Shown in pieces: positions 22,998 to 31,284 of a stretch of 35,191 nt of DNA; the first letter of the stretch is position 1, and the number at the start of each line of letters is the position of its first letter. Position numbers and translations under genes: made by a program. Source of the stretch: Candidatus Iainarchaeum sp. (GTDB lineage Archaea; Iainarchaeota; Iainarchaeia; JAFGOX01). The notes under the pieces are model-generated. The model did no database searches and was not told the DNA's origin. It saw only the letters and a list, made by a program, of their open reading frames with translations. The stretch is from NCBI GenBank assembly GCA_016926295.1, contig JAFGOX010000041.1:1-35191 (forward strand). The letters run 5' to 3'.

Positions 22998-24269
22998 ATG
23001 AGGGCGGGGAGATTAATACTGCTATTGTTAATTTTGCCTTTTTTTGTTAATGCGTATGAGTGCAATGTAGATATTACTAACTACACGACTGACACAACAG
23101 TCAGCGCAAGCAGTTCAATACTGTACAAGATATATGTTGCCAACAAGGGCAGCGATACAATTGACCTTATTTTCACAACCAACAGTCCTTACAGTTATGA
23201 TATAGACCCATTAACAAAATCCTTAAGCCCCGGAAGGGGCCAGTGGGTTGACTTCAGGGTTTATGTCCCCAGCTCAGCAAGCAACGGGCAAAAGCAGATT
23301 AATTTCAATGCAGTAAGATACGACGGAAGCACAAGCTGTGTGAATGAGGGCTATCTGTCACTTTACGTGATAAACGGCTCGGGGAATACAACCAGTGACA
23401 GCTTAAGCTATGAGAATGTGGAAATAACCAACTGGCCTTCAGACATGTCAAGTCTGGCAGGGCAAAGCCTGACTTTCGGATTTGTGCTGAAGAACAGGAG
23501 CTATGACGGAATAAGTGTTGACGTAGGACTTGACACCCGCATCAAGTGGGAGTGCGATACAACCAATGTTTATCTGGGCCCTTATGACTCAAAGAATATA
23601 CAGTTCACTGTTTACCCGACAAACAATGACGCAGGGAACAACACAGTAAAGTTCTTTGCGAATTACAAAGGGCATACATTGAGAAAGGAACTGGGGCTTC
23701 TGGTCTATGAAACTACTGAGGCAAATGATAAAACAATAACCGAACCCATAACACAAATCGGGCAATTGACTTTGGAAACAAAAGATCTGGAACGAAAAAT
23801 AGTCGGAAACAATGTCGAGAATGAATTCACTTTAGTTGTAAAAAATGAGAATCCGTTTGATACAGTCGCAGAGGAAATAGTAGTTGAGGACATTCCCGAA
23901 GACTGGAGCGTAAAGATAGAAAGAGACTCGTTCATGGTTTTTTCCGGGGAAATTGCGGAAACAAAAATCAAAATAATTCCAATCGGTGAGACCAGGGATG
24001 CTACAGCAAAAATCAGCATTTACTATGCCGGACAGAAGACAGGAACAACGACTATTGAAATAAACGAAGAACTTACCCCTTTGGGAGGAAGCGGTTTATT
24101 CCTTGGAGCTAGCGGGGGCGTTTTGCAGGCTGTGCTTGCAATAGTCGGCGCGGTATTGTTGATTATGTTTATCTCTAATTTAGTTAGACGATATGAATAC
24201 GAAAGAACAACGAAGGAACAGGAGCTTGCAAAAAGAAAGCAGGAAGAGCAGATGAGGCATTATTTTTAA
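22998..24269 (+). CDS. Secreted, C-terminally anchored Ig-like surface protein (NEW3/APHP-like)
   Basis: The 423-residue product has a signal peptide (RAGRLILLLLILPFFVNAYEC). Several beta-sandwich repeats follow, with the pattern Y.(I/V)YVANKGSDTIDL...SPY...SPG....DFRVYVPSSASNG, typical of archaeal envelope domains related to NEW3/CARDB. A second one is near LVVKNENPFDTVAEEIVVEDIPEDWSV. A C-terminal transmembrane helix (AVLAIVGAVLLIMFISNLV) and a short basic cytosolic tail complete it. Extracellular Asn-X-Ser/Thr sites suggest glycosylation. I chose ATG 22998: TATTTAAAA at 22966-22974 lies about 28 nt upstream, so it is leaderless, and the earlier ATG (22974) would precede the transcription start. 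It resembles the gene at 26846. Its role is inferred as a cell-envelope component. Confidence 0.8.
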   Translation: MRAGRLILLLLILPFFVNAYECNVDITNYTTDTTVSASSSILYKIYVANKGSDTIDLIFTTNSPYSYDIDPLTKSLSPGRGQWVDFRVYVPSSASNGQKQINFNAVRYDGSTSCVNEGYLSLYVINGSGNTTSDSLSYENVEITNWPSDMSSLAGQSLTFGFVLKNRSYDGISVDVGLDTRIKWECDTTNVYLGPYDSKNIQFTVYPTNNDAGNNTVKFFANYKGHTLRKELGLLVYETTEANDKTITEPITQIGQLTLETKDLERKIVGNNVENEFTLVVKNENPFDTVAEEIVVEDIPEDWSVKIERDSFMVFSGEIAETKIKIIPIGETRDATAKISIYYAGQKTGTTTIEINEELTPLGGSGLFLGASGGVLQAVLAIVGAVLLIMFISNLVRRYEYERTTKEQELAKRKQEEQMRHYF

Positions 24270-24323
24270 AAATCAACAATCAACGAACCAAAAATACAAA
24301 TATTACTAATAGCATAATAAATC

Positions 24324-24554
24324 GTGAAGAAATTGAGAAGAGACTGGGGTGTTGAGCAGTTTCGGGCTGCCGAGCTGGAAATAAACCAATTGACAGAAAG
24401 AATAGACAATTTGGCAGCAAGGGACGATTTAAATCCTAACACGCAAAATGAGAGGCTGGACAGTTTAATCTGGGACAAATACTTATTGCAGATTAAGGTA
24501 AATAAAGAAAGGCTGCATATGAAAAGAATGCGGGAGAAACTTCTGGAGAATTAA
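24324..24554 (+). CDS. Small helical hypothetical protein
   Basis: The 76-residue product is nearly all charged helix (EQFRAAELEINQLTERIDNLAARD, then LIWDKYLLQIKVNKERLHMKRMREKLLEN) and is probably a short coiled coil or helical hairpin. The start is GTG 24324, with no clear ribosome-binding site. An AT-rich element about 30 nt upstream would allow a leaderless mRNA. One base separates its TAA from the next gene's ATG region, so the two genes probably form an operon. No family is recognised. Confidence 0.6.
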   Translation: MKKLRRDWGVEQFRAAELEINQLTERIDNLAARDDLNPNTQNERLDSLIWDKYLLQIKVNKERLHMKRMREKLLEN

Positions 24555-24555
24555 T

Positions 24556-24831
24556 ATGGATTATGAGGAAATAAAAAAAAATCCTGAGTATACCCGGATA
24601 ACTGACGAAATAACAAGGATAATTGAACTGACCCCCGAAGACATGTTTAATGCAATAAAGAAATGCCAAATAATGGGCCCGATTGTTGACTTCAAAGATA
24701 TTAAGAAAGACGAGTTCTTTATGAGCGAGTTCAATAAGATGAAACTAAAAATGATAGATATCGAGGCAGACCCACTGATAAGAAAAAGGAACGAACTGAT
24801 TGATTCATTAAAAAATAAAAATAAAAAATAG
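24556..24831 (+). CDS. Small hypothetical protein
   Basis: The 91-residue soluble product is rich in Glu, Lys and Ile, starts MDYEEIKKNPEYTRITDE and ends in a lysine/asparagine-rich tail. CTGGAG upstream of the ATG, inside the end of the previous gene, can act as ribosome-binding site. It has no signal peptide or membrane segment, and its two Cys/Met-poor helical segments flank a PIVDFKDIKKDEFFMSEF patch. No family is recognised. It converges with the membrane-protein gene at 24850. Confidence 0.6.
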   Translation: MDYEEIKKNPEYTRITDEITRIIELTPEDMFNAIKKCQIMGPIVDFKDIKKDEFFMSEFNKMKLKMIDIEADPLIRKRNELIDSLKNKNKK

Positions 24832-24849
24832 AGAAGACAAGAAAGATTT

Positions 24850-25593
24850 TTACCTTCTTTTCTTGGCTGCTACTCGAGTTGGTTTTGCTTCTAATCTTTC
24901 GAAGAAACCATCGAATACTTGTTGGTGTTTCTTTGCTGATATGGCAATTGGGTCTTTAAGTCCCCATCCAAGTGCGATTGCTACTCCAACACCTAATGCT
25001 ACAGATACTGCAGCTACGAAAAGCACAAATGCCTGTTGAAGTATTGATATGTCAACACCCGGTAAGAACATTGGTAATGCTATTACTAATGCCATATATC
25101 CTACAAATACCTTTATTACAAAGGCTACGCTTTCAGCCATTGCTAGTTCTTTCTTTCCAATGATCATGTCACCAATGTACCTTGCGAATAGTAAGGCTGC
25201 GACAACGATCAAGATACCTTGTGCTAAGCCAGGAAGGTATGCTAATACCCAAAGTATTACTGTTGAGAAGTATCCAAGGCTTACGATTTCTGTAGCTTGA
25301 CCAAGGAACAAGAATATTATGTACAGTGTAAGAAAGAAGTTTATTATTGTTGTTAATGTGTATTTTCCTAGAGTCGGTGTAATTCCCTGTTTCGCTATCT
25401 TTTCCTCTATTTCAAACTCATCCATGGCTTTCCTGACAATTGTTGTAATTATCCATGCTACGATATAACCAATAGCAAAGAAAAGCAATACAACAATAAG
25501 TGCTAAAAATGCACCCAGAATGCCAGTTGCGGTATCTGCGAAGAAAGCTGACAACTTAGCATAAACGGCTGTTGGGAGTGTTTCTGCTGTCAT
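24850..25593 (-). CDS. Multi-helix membrane protein, MscS-related conserved-TM-helix family
   Basis: The 247-residue product has about five transmembrane helices. Two copies of the conserved TM helix type seen in CmpX-like proteins are suggested: GYIVAWIITTIVRKAMDEFEIEE near the N-terminus and VALGVGVAIALGWGLKDPIAISAKK near the C-terminus. The Gly/Ala-rich helix GVGVAIALGWG resembles the pore-lining helix of mechanosensitive channels, but the MscS beta domain is absent. The C-terminus is basic (RVAAKKRR). A strong GGAGGTGA site precedes the ATG. A channel or membrane-stress role is inferred from the family. Confidence 0.75.
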   Translation of the reverse strand: MTAETLPTAVYAKLSAFFADTATGILGAFLALIVVLLFFAIGYIVAWIITTIVRKAMDEFEIEEKIAKQGITPTLGKYTLTTIINFFLTLYIIFLFLGQATEIVSLGYFSTVILWVLAYLPGLAQGILIVVAALLFARYIGDMIIGKKELAMAESVAFVIKVFVGYMALVIALPMFLPGVDISILQQAFVLFVAAVSVALGVGVAIALGWGLKDPIAISAKKHQQVFDGFFERLEAKPTRVAAKKRR

Positions 25594-25869
25594 TTAATCT
25601 TCACCTCCATATATGAAGTGACTTTAATAAGCATACTTTCTTTATAAAGGTTTTGATTTAGACTGGATTCAAAAGTAGTTACAAAAGACTAAACAACAAA
25701 AAGTTTTCCAGATATTTTCGGAACATAAATCAGGGCCATAGCGCAGAATGCAAAAACCTGAAGTGTTCCCATTGCTAAAAACAAAATACAAAAAGAATAA
25801 AAAGAATGAACGGGACAGCCCAAAAAAAGCTGCCCGCGTTGCATACACTTGAAATAGAGAAGAATTATC
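25594..25869. other. 276-nt gap with structured sequence between two minus-strand genes
   Basis: The part near 25600-25640 holds the ribosome-binding site and a CTTTATAAAG TATA box for the membrane-protein gene. Farther up, GGAACA and TGTTCC (about 25730-25767) with inner arms TCAGG/CCTGA form a long imperfect inverted repeat. Near 25815-25840, CGGGACAGC and GCTGCCCG with an A7 (T7 on the minus strand) spacer form a hairpin that may terminate the upstream TrmB-type gene. A 27-codon hydrophobic frame overlaps the larger repeat. No known RNA family is recognised. Confidence 0.4.
25689..25772 (-). CDS. Possible 27-residue hydrophobic small protein
   Basis: On the minus strand an ATG at 25772 opens 27 codons ending at TAG 25689. 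The peptide is one hydrophobic segment, GTLQVFAFCAMALIYVPKIS, then a short GKLFVV tail. It looks like a single membrane-spanning miniprotein. There is no ribosome-binding site, and the frame overlaps a long inverted repeat, so it may be chance. Confidence 0.2.
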   Translation of the reverse strand: MGTLQVFAFCAMALIYVPKISGKLFVV

Positions 25870-26634
25870 TTATTTCAGAAGTTTCTGGAAATTTTGGGCA
25901 AATTCTTGGCTTCTTACCCACAAGGCAACTTCGTTCTTTGCGCCACCGTTTTTTGCTTCAGGAGTTAAAAGCAAAATTGCGTGGTCGTTGTCGAACAACA
26001 TGAACCTGTATCCGTTTTCTGCGTGGTTCAAAGTAGCATAATCCCTCAACTTCTCTGCAGCTTTTGCATTTGCGCCTTTTATCGGTGCTCTAATGCTTAT
26101 CTTTACGCCTTTGTTCTTTGCGGCCTTCAAAGATTTCTGCAGTGTTGTTGATTTTCTTGCAAGCCCTGCTTCAGATGTCGATATGACAATGTTCTGGCTT
26201 GCATTTTCAATAAGCTCTTGCATCTTTGTGTAGATGTTACCTCTTCCTCTCAATGTCCATACAAGGTCCATTGACGCAGAATCAGCAATATCGCTACCAG
26301 AATCAGAAACAAGAACGTCTTTAAGTTCTCCAGTGATTGAATCAATGCTCTTAATGTGCGCTTCATGCTCAGAAGCTTTTGTTTTCTTAAGAACATCTGA
26401 AACTGCTGCTATTTCCCTTGCGCTGTATTTTACAGGTCTGCCGGGTTGTACCATGACAAAGCCCTTTTTCTCAAGGGATGCTAAAACATCATATTGCCTA
26501 GGTCTAGGTATCTTAGCCAAGGCACTTATTTTACCAGCTGTGGCTGAACCATTCTTTGACAATGCATAGTAGGTTCTAGACTCATACTGGTTTAGTCCAA
26601 GTTTTGACAATAAGTCTAATGCTGACTTTTCCAT
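25870..26634 (-). CDS. TrmB-family transcriptional regulator
   Basis: TrmB proteins are archaeal winged-helix regulators, often of sugar or energy metabolism. The 254-residue product begins with LLSKLGLNQYESRTYYALSKNGSATAGKISALAKIPRPRQYDVLASLEKKGFV, the TrmB winged helix, followed by VQPGRPVKYSA (the wing). A coiled segment follows (about 75-110). The C-terminal part has VISTSEAGLAR and KNKGVKISIRAP and ends with an effector-domain-like fold related to the phospholipase-D-like domain of the family. The ligand is unknown. GAGGTAGAGGAG lies upstream of the ATG. It is divergent from a surface-protein gene across a 211-nt region full of inverted repeats, which makes auto- and neighbour regulation likely. 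Confidence 0.85.
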   Translation of the reverse strand: MEKSALDLLSKLGLNQYESRTYYALSKNGSATAGKISALAKIPRPRQYDVLASLEKKGFVMVQPGRPVKYSAREIAAVSDVLKKTKASEHEAHIKSIDSITGELKDVLVSDSGSDIADSASMDLVWTLRGRGNIYTKMQELIENASQNIVISTSEAGLARKSTTLQKSLKAAKNKGVKISIRAPIKGANAKAAEKLRDYATLNHAENGYRFMLFDNDHAILLLTPEAKNGGAKNEVALWVRSQEFAQNFQKLLK

Positions 26635-26845
26635 TTTATTTCAACTCCTCTACCTCAAAGTGTATCTACTATACTATAATAACATTAGTAAAGTATTTAA
26701 ACATGTGCCCACTTATATTATATTAGTGTTACCCATAAGTAGGTGTAACAGGGGAGAATCAAGGGGAGAACAAAGTAAAATAAGCTCAAATAAGGCTTTT
26801 AAGCCAATATAAAGGCTTAATAACCCTTAAAAAGAAGGTGCCTAA
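26635..26845. promoter_or_regulatory. Divergent promoter region between the TrmB-type regulator and a surface-protein gene
   Basis: Several repeat elements crowd this gap. TACTA and TAGTA arms near 26671-26690 flank an AT-rich core by the regulator's promoter. CCCACTTAT (about 26708-26716) recurs in inverted, slightly altered form as ATAAGTAGG (about 26734-26742). TGTTAC/GTAACA arms surround the latter. GGGGAGAA occurs twice, 12 bp apart (26751, 26763). For the plus-strand gene the TATA box AATATAAA (26806-26813) is flanked by a perfect 7-bp inverted repeat TTAAGCC (26799-26805) / GGCTTAA (26814-26820), and a further GGCTT half-site adjoins at about 26794. A repressor binding there would cover the TATA box. 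Confidence 0.45.
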
Positions 26846-28372
26846 ATGAAGAAATTATGTGTCCTAATATGTCTTATTTTCATAGCTACAGTAGTTAATG
26901 CAGCCAGCCTAAGTGTAAACACACAACCAAACGAAATCACTCTTCAGGCAGGCAGCAACAAGACCGTTACTTTGAACCTTCACAGCGACACTATCCCTTT
27001 GGGGGTTAATATTTACGTAAATGAACCTTATTCAGTAAACGCATACACAAATAAGAGCTATTTCTACATGAATTCAAACGATACCAGCACAGATTTGTAT
27101 GTTTATGCGCCATGGGATGCCAACCCCGGAGATTATTACATTGAAATCGAGGCATACTCAAGCAATGAGTCTGCAAAAGCATATTTATTATTGCATATCA
27201 CTGAAAGACCCGAAGGCCCAGCATATGTGAATTTTACTTATGAGCCTGAATACTGTGTGGATTTGTACAGAGGGGAAAGCAAGATATTCAACCTTTGGGT
27301 GGAAAACGTGGGGCCGTCCAAAAGCTTTAACTTTGCTGTAGAGGAACAGCCAGATGACGTTGAGACAATAATCACACCATTCAGTTATGTGACAAACATG
27401 GGAAGCGGTGAAAAAATAAACAGAATCGCAACTGTGAAAGTCGGGGACGAAGCAGATCTTGGAGAGCAGAGTGTTCTGGTTGAATTAAGAGAAAAATCAA
27501 CAGACCGACTATATTCAACAGTAAACCTTTGTCTGAATGTTATGGAAAGAGAAGGCCTGTTGGTTTCTGCAAGCCCCGAGGAAATTGAAACTTACGGCGG
27601 AGAGACAGTTGAAGGAACAGTAATTGTAAAGAACACCGGAGACAAGGCAAAGGATTTGATACTTAGCTCGACTGTAGACTGGGCGAAATTATCAGAGAAC
27701 TCAGTCAGACTTAAGCCAGGAGAAACAAAAGAGATAAATCTTACAATGCAGGTTCCAACAGATCTGGAAAAAGGAAAATACGGAGTAAGGGTTACAGTAA
27801 AGAATGATATTACAAGAGCAGTAACTTTCTATCTTAATGTTCTGAAAGAGGATGTTGAAACAAGCTCAACAGTTTCACAATCAGAAATGAATACAAAAGA
27901 CGGAAAGCAGAATGTTGTCGACGCAGTTGTCACATTCAAGAACAATACAGAAAGCTCATATGAAAATGCAGAAATCAGAATAGATGACCTGCCTTCAGGT
28001 TGGAAATTCACTTCAGAAGTCTCAGAAATAACAATTAACCCGAAAGAGGAAAAATCAGTTCATGTTTACATCACCCCGAATGAAAGTGTGACAGAACCAA
28101 AAACAATCCATGTCTCACTTTACGAAAACGGAAGCAAGGTCGCAGAAGAGACGGTCACAATCGGCGAATACAATGTGCCGGCAGTTGGTATGTTCTCATT
28201 GGGAATGTTCTCAATAGAAAGTGTGATTATCCTGTTCCTTGCAACCGGATTACTTTACTTGGCTTGGGACAGATACAAAGACGAGATAATAAGCAGGTTC
28301 AGAAAAGAAAGGCCCGTACTTGCTCCGGAACCAGAAACTTCAAAAGAAGCTGAGGAAGAATTAGGAGACTAA
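26846..28372 (+). CDS. Secreted, C-terminally anchored Ig-like surface protein
   Basis: The 508-residue product has a signal peptide (KKLCVLICLIFIATVVNA) and about four beta-sandwich repeats. Recurrent segments of the NEW3/CARDB kind are visible: SDTIPLGVNIYVNEP, VENVGPSKSFNFAVEEQPDD, VIVKNTGDKAKDLILSS and VTFKNNTESSYENAEIRIDDLPSGW. A C-terminal transmembrane helix (SIESVIILFLATGLLYLAW) and an acidic/basic cytosolic tail follow. It shares layout with the protein at 22998 and may be an envelope paralogue. Its promoter carries an operator-like palindrome and faces the TrmB-type regulator. The end overlaps the stop of endA by 4 bp. Confidence 0.8.
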   Translation: MKKLCVLICLIFIATVVNAASLSVNTQPNEITLQAGSNKTVTLNLHSDTIPLGVNIYVNEPYSVNAYTNKSYFYMNSNDTSTDLYVYAPWDANPGDYYIEIEAYSSNESAKAYLLLHITERPEGPAYVNFTYEPEYCVDLYRGESKIFNLWVENVGPSKSFNFAVEEQPDDVETIITPFSYVTNMGSGEKINRIATVKVGDEADLGEQSVLVELREKSTDRLYSTVNLCLNVMEREGLLVSASPEEIETYGGETVEGTVIVKNTGDKAKDLILSSTVDWAKLSENSVRLKPGETKEINLTMQVPTDLEKGKYGVRVTVKNDITRAVTFYLNVLKEDVETSSTVSQSEMNTKDGKQNVVDAVVTFKNNTESSYENAEIRIDDLPSGWKFTSEVSEITINPKEEKSVHVYITPNESVTEPKTIHVSLYENGSKVAEETVTIGEYNVPAVGMFSLGMFSIESVIILFLATGLLYLAWDRYKDEIISRFRKERPVLAPEPETSKEAEEELGD

Positions 28373-28887
28373 GGCCTGAACCAGTTTATCTTGTAATAAG
28401 TAACATCTGATTCTGCATCAACAAGTGCAAGAACCAGACTAGTTTTTACCCCATGAGCTAATCTTGCAGCTCTGGCAAAATCAAATGCCTCGACATCCTG
28501 ATTCTCAGAAAGAATATGCAGAATGAATTCAGTATGAGCTTCATCCATTGACTTTCCTCTCGGATAGACCCTGAAATCAGTTCCGTATTTCAATCCGGTC
28601 CTGACTATGTATCCCCTTTCGCGTATATCATTGTAAACAGCGTATTTCGACATGAAGCGCTTCTCGATTTTTTCGCCTTTTTTCATTAACTGTTCAAAAG
28701 AAAGTGCCTTTGAGCTTGAAACTACTTCAAGCCTTCCCTTTTCAACAAGATAGGCTGCTTCGTACATACTAAGCATGAGCTTTTTGTATTTCAGCTCACC
28801 ATAGCCTTTCTGCTTCATCTCACTGGCAAAATCCATGTCAGATACGATAACCTTGTCCTCAACTAATTCTCCGCTAACTACTTTCAT
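28369..28887 (-). CDS. endA: tRNA-splicing endonuclease EndA
   Basis: EndA cuts introns from pre-tRNAs at bulge-helix-bulge structures. The 172-residue product has a divergent N-terminal domain and the catalytic C-terminal domain with the triad Tyr108 (DFRVYPRGK), His118 (DEAHTEF) and Lys148 (AHGVKTSLVLALVD). The spacing matches the Methanocaldococcus enzyme. The size fits the homotetrameric type. The start is ATG 28887 with GGTGAT 6 nt upstream, 12 nt after the stop of the USP-like gene, so the two are probably co-transcribed. The tRNA gene in this window has no intron. Confidence 0.94.
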   Translation of the reverse strand: MKVVSGELVEDKVIVSDMDFASEMKQKGYGELKYKKLMLSMYEAAYLVEKGRLEVVSSSKALSFEQLMKKGEKIEKRFMSKYAVYNDIRERGYIVRTGLKYGTDFRVYPRGKSMDEAHTEFILHILSENQDVEAFDFARAARLAHGVKTSLVLALVDAESDVTYYKINWFRP

Positions 28888-28899
28888 TCAATCACCTAT

Positions 28900-29274
28900 T
28901 CAAACAACGTCCAGTGTGCATTTCAAGTCCTTTTTCAGGTTCCTTACAACTTTTGAAAAGAAATCCTCAGGAGTAAAAAGCAGGATGACTTTATTAGCCT
29001 TGTGCAGTTTCGCTGTGTTTGCAATAATCCTTTCTATTTCCCCCCATTGGACTATTCCCTTTGTATTGACTCCTTTTCTTATAAGATAGTCCTCAATCAT
29101 CTCAACCTTTTTCTCAATCTCAGATATATGCCCTAGCTCAGAGCCTGACGCTTTGCCCATTCTTTCTGCATCAACTATGCCCAAAACAATCGCATCATCA
29201 GCCTCCTTGACAATATTGTTCAAAAAGGCCTTCTCAAAATCCTGTCCGAAAAGAACAGGCAGAATTACCTTCAT
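28900..29274 (-). CDS. Universal-stress-protein-like small protein
   Basis: The 124-residue product looks like a USP/Rossmann-type alpha/beta protein: a first strand KVILPVLFG, then DDAIVLGIVDA, a helix with conserved charges, GVNTKGIVQWGEIERIIANTAKLHKANKVILLFTPE, where the second-to-last strand usually carries the phosphate-binding loop. The classical GxxGxG(S/T) ATP-binding loop is not visible, so it may not bind ATP. It precedes endA by 12 nt on the same strand. A role in stress or in tRNA splicing is not supported beyond neighbourhood. Confidence 0.55.
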   Translation of the reverse strand: MKVILPVLFGQDFEKAFLNNIVKEADDAIVLGIVDAERMGKASGSELGHISEIEKKVEMIEDYLIRKGVNTKGIVQWGEIERIIANTAKLHKANKVILLFTPEDFFSKVVRNLKKDLKCTLDVV

Positions 29275-29314
29275 CCTATCTATAAAACTACCAAAGGTTG
29301 ATTTTTAAACGTTT

Positions 29315-29929
29315 ATGGCGGTTGTTAGTATGATGTTTTCTGAGCTTTTCAGGCAATGGATGGATATTTTCACACTGAAAATAGACATGAAAGAACTTTC
29401 AAAAGAGAAATCACAGTTAAGGGACGCGTTGATTTCCATCCTGCTTGCCGGTGTTTTGGTAGGCGTAATAAACATAATTAGGGCAATGATAGCCGGAAGC
29501 ATGGGAATAAGCACGACAAAGATTCTTTTTGGTTCTGCAGCTCCGGACATAGGACTTGAAATCGCAGCAATAGGAATTGTGGCAATGCCCGTGGCACTCG
29601 CATTCCTTTGGATAATTGTCAGTGGTGCAATGTATGCCGCAGCATTCGTCCTTGGCGGAAGGCACATGTTCACAGGTTATGCAAGAAATATCGGAATAAT
29701 ATTCGCTCCGTTCAGCATCGCATTCTCATTGACATCATATATATTACTTGCAGGGGCCGGCATATTGTTCCTGTACCAGATTGTTTTGGTTGTTTTGTTT
29801 GCCTGGCTGTTAACAATATTCACAATAACAACAAGGGAGTATTTCAGATTCAATACATTCAAGGCCGCATTAACAACGGTTCTGTTTTTGATAATAATGT
29901 TTTTCATAACCCCTGTACTTGCAGCTTAA
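29315..29929 (+). CDS. Membrane protein, Yip1-like
   Basis: The 204-residue product has an N-terminal amphipathic segment (FSELFRQWMDIFTLKIDMKELSKEKSQLRDALI). About five transmembrane helices follow, with a GG(R)HMFTGYARNIGIIFAPFSI segment between the middle ones. This is the layout of Yip1-domain proteins found in archaea, including the conserved loop before the fourth helix. Its function is unknown. An alternative start at ATG 29330 is possible. It is divergent from the USP-like gene across 40 nt that contain TATA-like sequences in both directions and ends one nt before the stop of the zinc-ribbon gene. Confidence 0.7.
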   Translation: MAVVSMMFSELFRQWMDIFTLKIDMKELSKEKSQLRDALISILLAGVLVGVINIIRAMIAGSMGISTTKILFGSAAPDIGLEIAAIGIVAMPVALAFLWIIVSGAMYAAAFVLGGRHMFTGYARNIGIIFAPFSIAFSLTSYILLAGAGILFLYQIVLVVLFAWLLTIFTITTREYFRFNTFKAALTTVLFLIIMFFITPVLAA

Positions 29930-29930
29930 A

Positions 29931-31259
29931 CTACTTGTTCTGAACAATTACTTTTGATTTGCACTTGGGGCATGTATACTCAGTCGTGTTTTCTTTTACA
30001 TTAACTGACTCTGCACAATTAGGGCAGAACTGTGTTCCGCAACTCGAGCAGAAAATCGCTTTCTTCAGCGGCGAACCGCAGGTCTTGCATGCTTTCTTTT
30101 CAGTGGTCTTGACTTTCTGTGTTCCTGCATCGGCACCAATTACATCAAGCTCTGCCATATCATCAATTGAAGGCAGGTCTTTCTTTCCAATTCCTTTATC
30201 TAGATCAACTATTGAAAGTTCATTATCCATTGTTGGCTCTGCATCGAGGTCTGATATTTCCCCGAATTTCAGAGGTTTCTCCCCCTCTCCAATTACACTA
30301 AGTTTTGGCATTTCCTCACTAAAGCCCACTGATGGAAGCGGTGCTTCGGTAAATGTAGGTGCTGGTGCGGCTTCGCGCCCTGGTCGACCCCTTCTTCCAT
30401 GTCTTTCAGGTCTTTCCCTGCCACGCTTTCTCTCGGCAGGTGGCGGTGATGGAGCTACTGCCCCTGGTGCGGGCGGTGCGGCCATGGGAACGGCTCGCAT
30501 TCTTTCCTCTCTTCTTTCTCTCCAGCTAAGATGTCTCTTTTCCTCTTTTGGCTTTTCTACCTTTTGCGGTTTTGGCTTTTCAGCTCTCTCGGGTTTGGGC
30601 TTTTCTGCTTTCGGCGCTTTCGGTTTCTTCACAAATCCAAACAAACCTTTCTTCGGCTTTTCAACTAACGGAATCTCTTCTTTCTTTTCAACTGCTTCTT
30701 TCAATGTCTTCTCTTTCGGCAAAGACTCTTTTGAAACCTTTATCGCACGCTTTTCTTTTGGAGTGACAACTGTAAGAAGTTCTGGCTCTTCAACTTCAAT
30801 CTCTGGCCTGCTGATAAACGGAATCTGAACTTTGGGAATTGAAATTCCTTTGCGCGGTTTCTCTGCCCTTACTATTCTCGCCTCAGCTTCCGGCTTTCTC
30901 TCTTTTAGTTTCTTGTAAAGGACATTCATTGGAACATTCTCGGCCTTTGCAACTCTTGTCTCCAGATACTTCTTAGGGACTGCAACCTCTATTTCAGATG
31001 GTGTAAACAATGCGGATTTTGTCTTTACAACCTGTATTGACACTGCGCCAATACCCAATAATGAAAAATACAATAAGTAAGGGAAAAACAATCCGATAAA
31101 AATGCTAACTAATGCTACGCCCCCGCCAATAATAACGCTTGCGCCCATTTTGTAGTCCATTGGCCATGAACGTACTTCCGGCAAGGCTAAACGGGTTATT
31201 GCATACCCAAAGGAACCAGACCCCAGTACAAGAAGGGCATATATCAAGACGTCAGACAT
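29931..31259 (-). CDS. Membrane-anchored Lys/Pro-rich protein with C-terminal zinc ribbon
   Basis: The 442-residue product starts with three hydrophobic helices (about 3-22, 40-75). It continues as a long disordered cytosolic region rich in Lys, Pro, Glu and Ala, with repeated KPKPERAEKPKPQKVEKPK-like stretches and a basic RGRERPERHGRRGRPGRE patch. It ends in a zinc ribbon pair: CKTC...CSSC and CPNC...CPKC. It thus looks like a membrane-tethered adaptor that may bind nucleic acid or protein. ATG 31259 was chosen because TTTAAATA at about 31286-31293 implies leaderless transcription; a TTG at 31274 is less likely. No family is recognised for the whole protein. Confidence 0.75.
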   Translation of the reverse strand: MSDVLIYALLVLGSGSFGYAITRLALPEVRSWPMDYKMGASVIIGGGVALVSIFIGLFFPYLLYFSLLGIGAVSIQVVKTKSALFTPSEIEVAVPKKYLETRVAKAENVPMNVLYKKLKERKPEAEARIVRAEKPRKGISIPKVQIPFISRPEIEVEEPELLTVVTPKEKRAIKVSKESLPKEKTLKEAVEKKEEIPLVEKPKKGLFGFVKKPKAPKAEKPKPERAEKPKPQKVEKPKEEKRHLSWRERREERMRAVPMAAPPAPGAVAPSPPPAERKRGRERPERHGRRGRPGREAAPAPTFTEAPLPSVGFSEEMPKLSVIGEGEKPLKFGEISDLDAEPTMDNELSIVDLDKGIGKKDLPSIDDMAELDVIGADAGTQKVKTTEKKACKTCGSPLKKAIFCSSCGTQFCPNCAESVNVKENTTEYTCPKCKSKVIVQNK

Positions 31260-31284
31260 CTTCCTATAAAACAAACAGGATTAT

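Noticed and set aside
29959-30828. 289-codon plus-strand frame opposite the zinc-ribbon gene
   Set aside because: Low-complexity Ser/Phe/Gly-rich product mirrors the Lys/Pro/Glu-rich linker on the minus strand, which ends in a real zinc ribbon.
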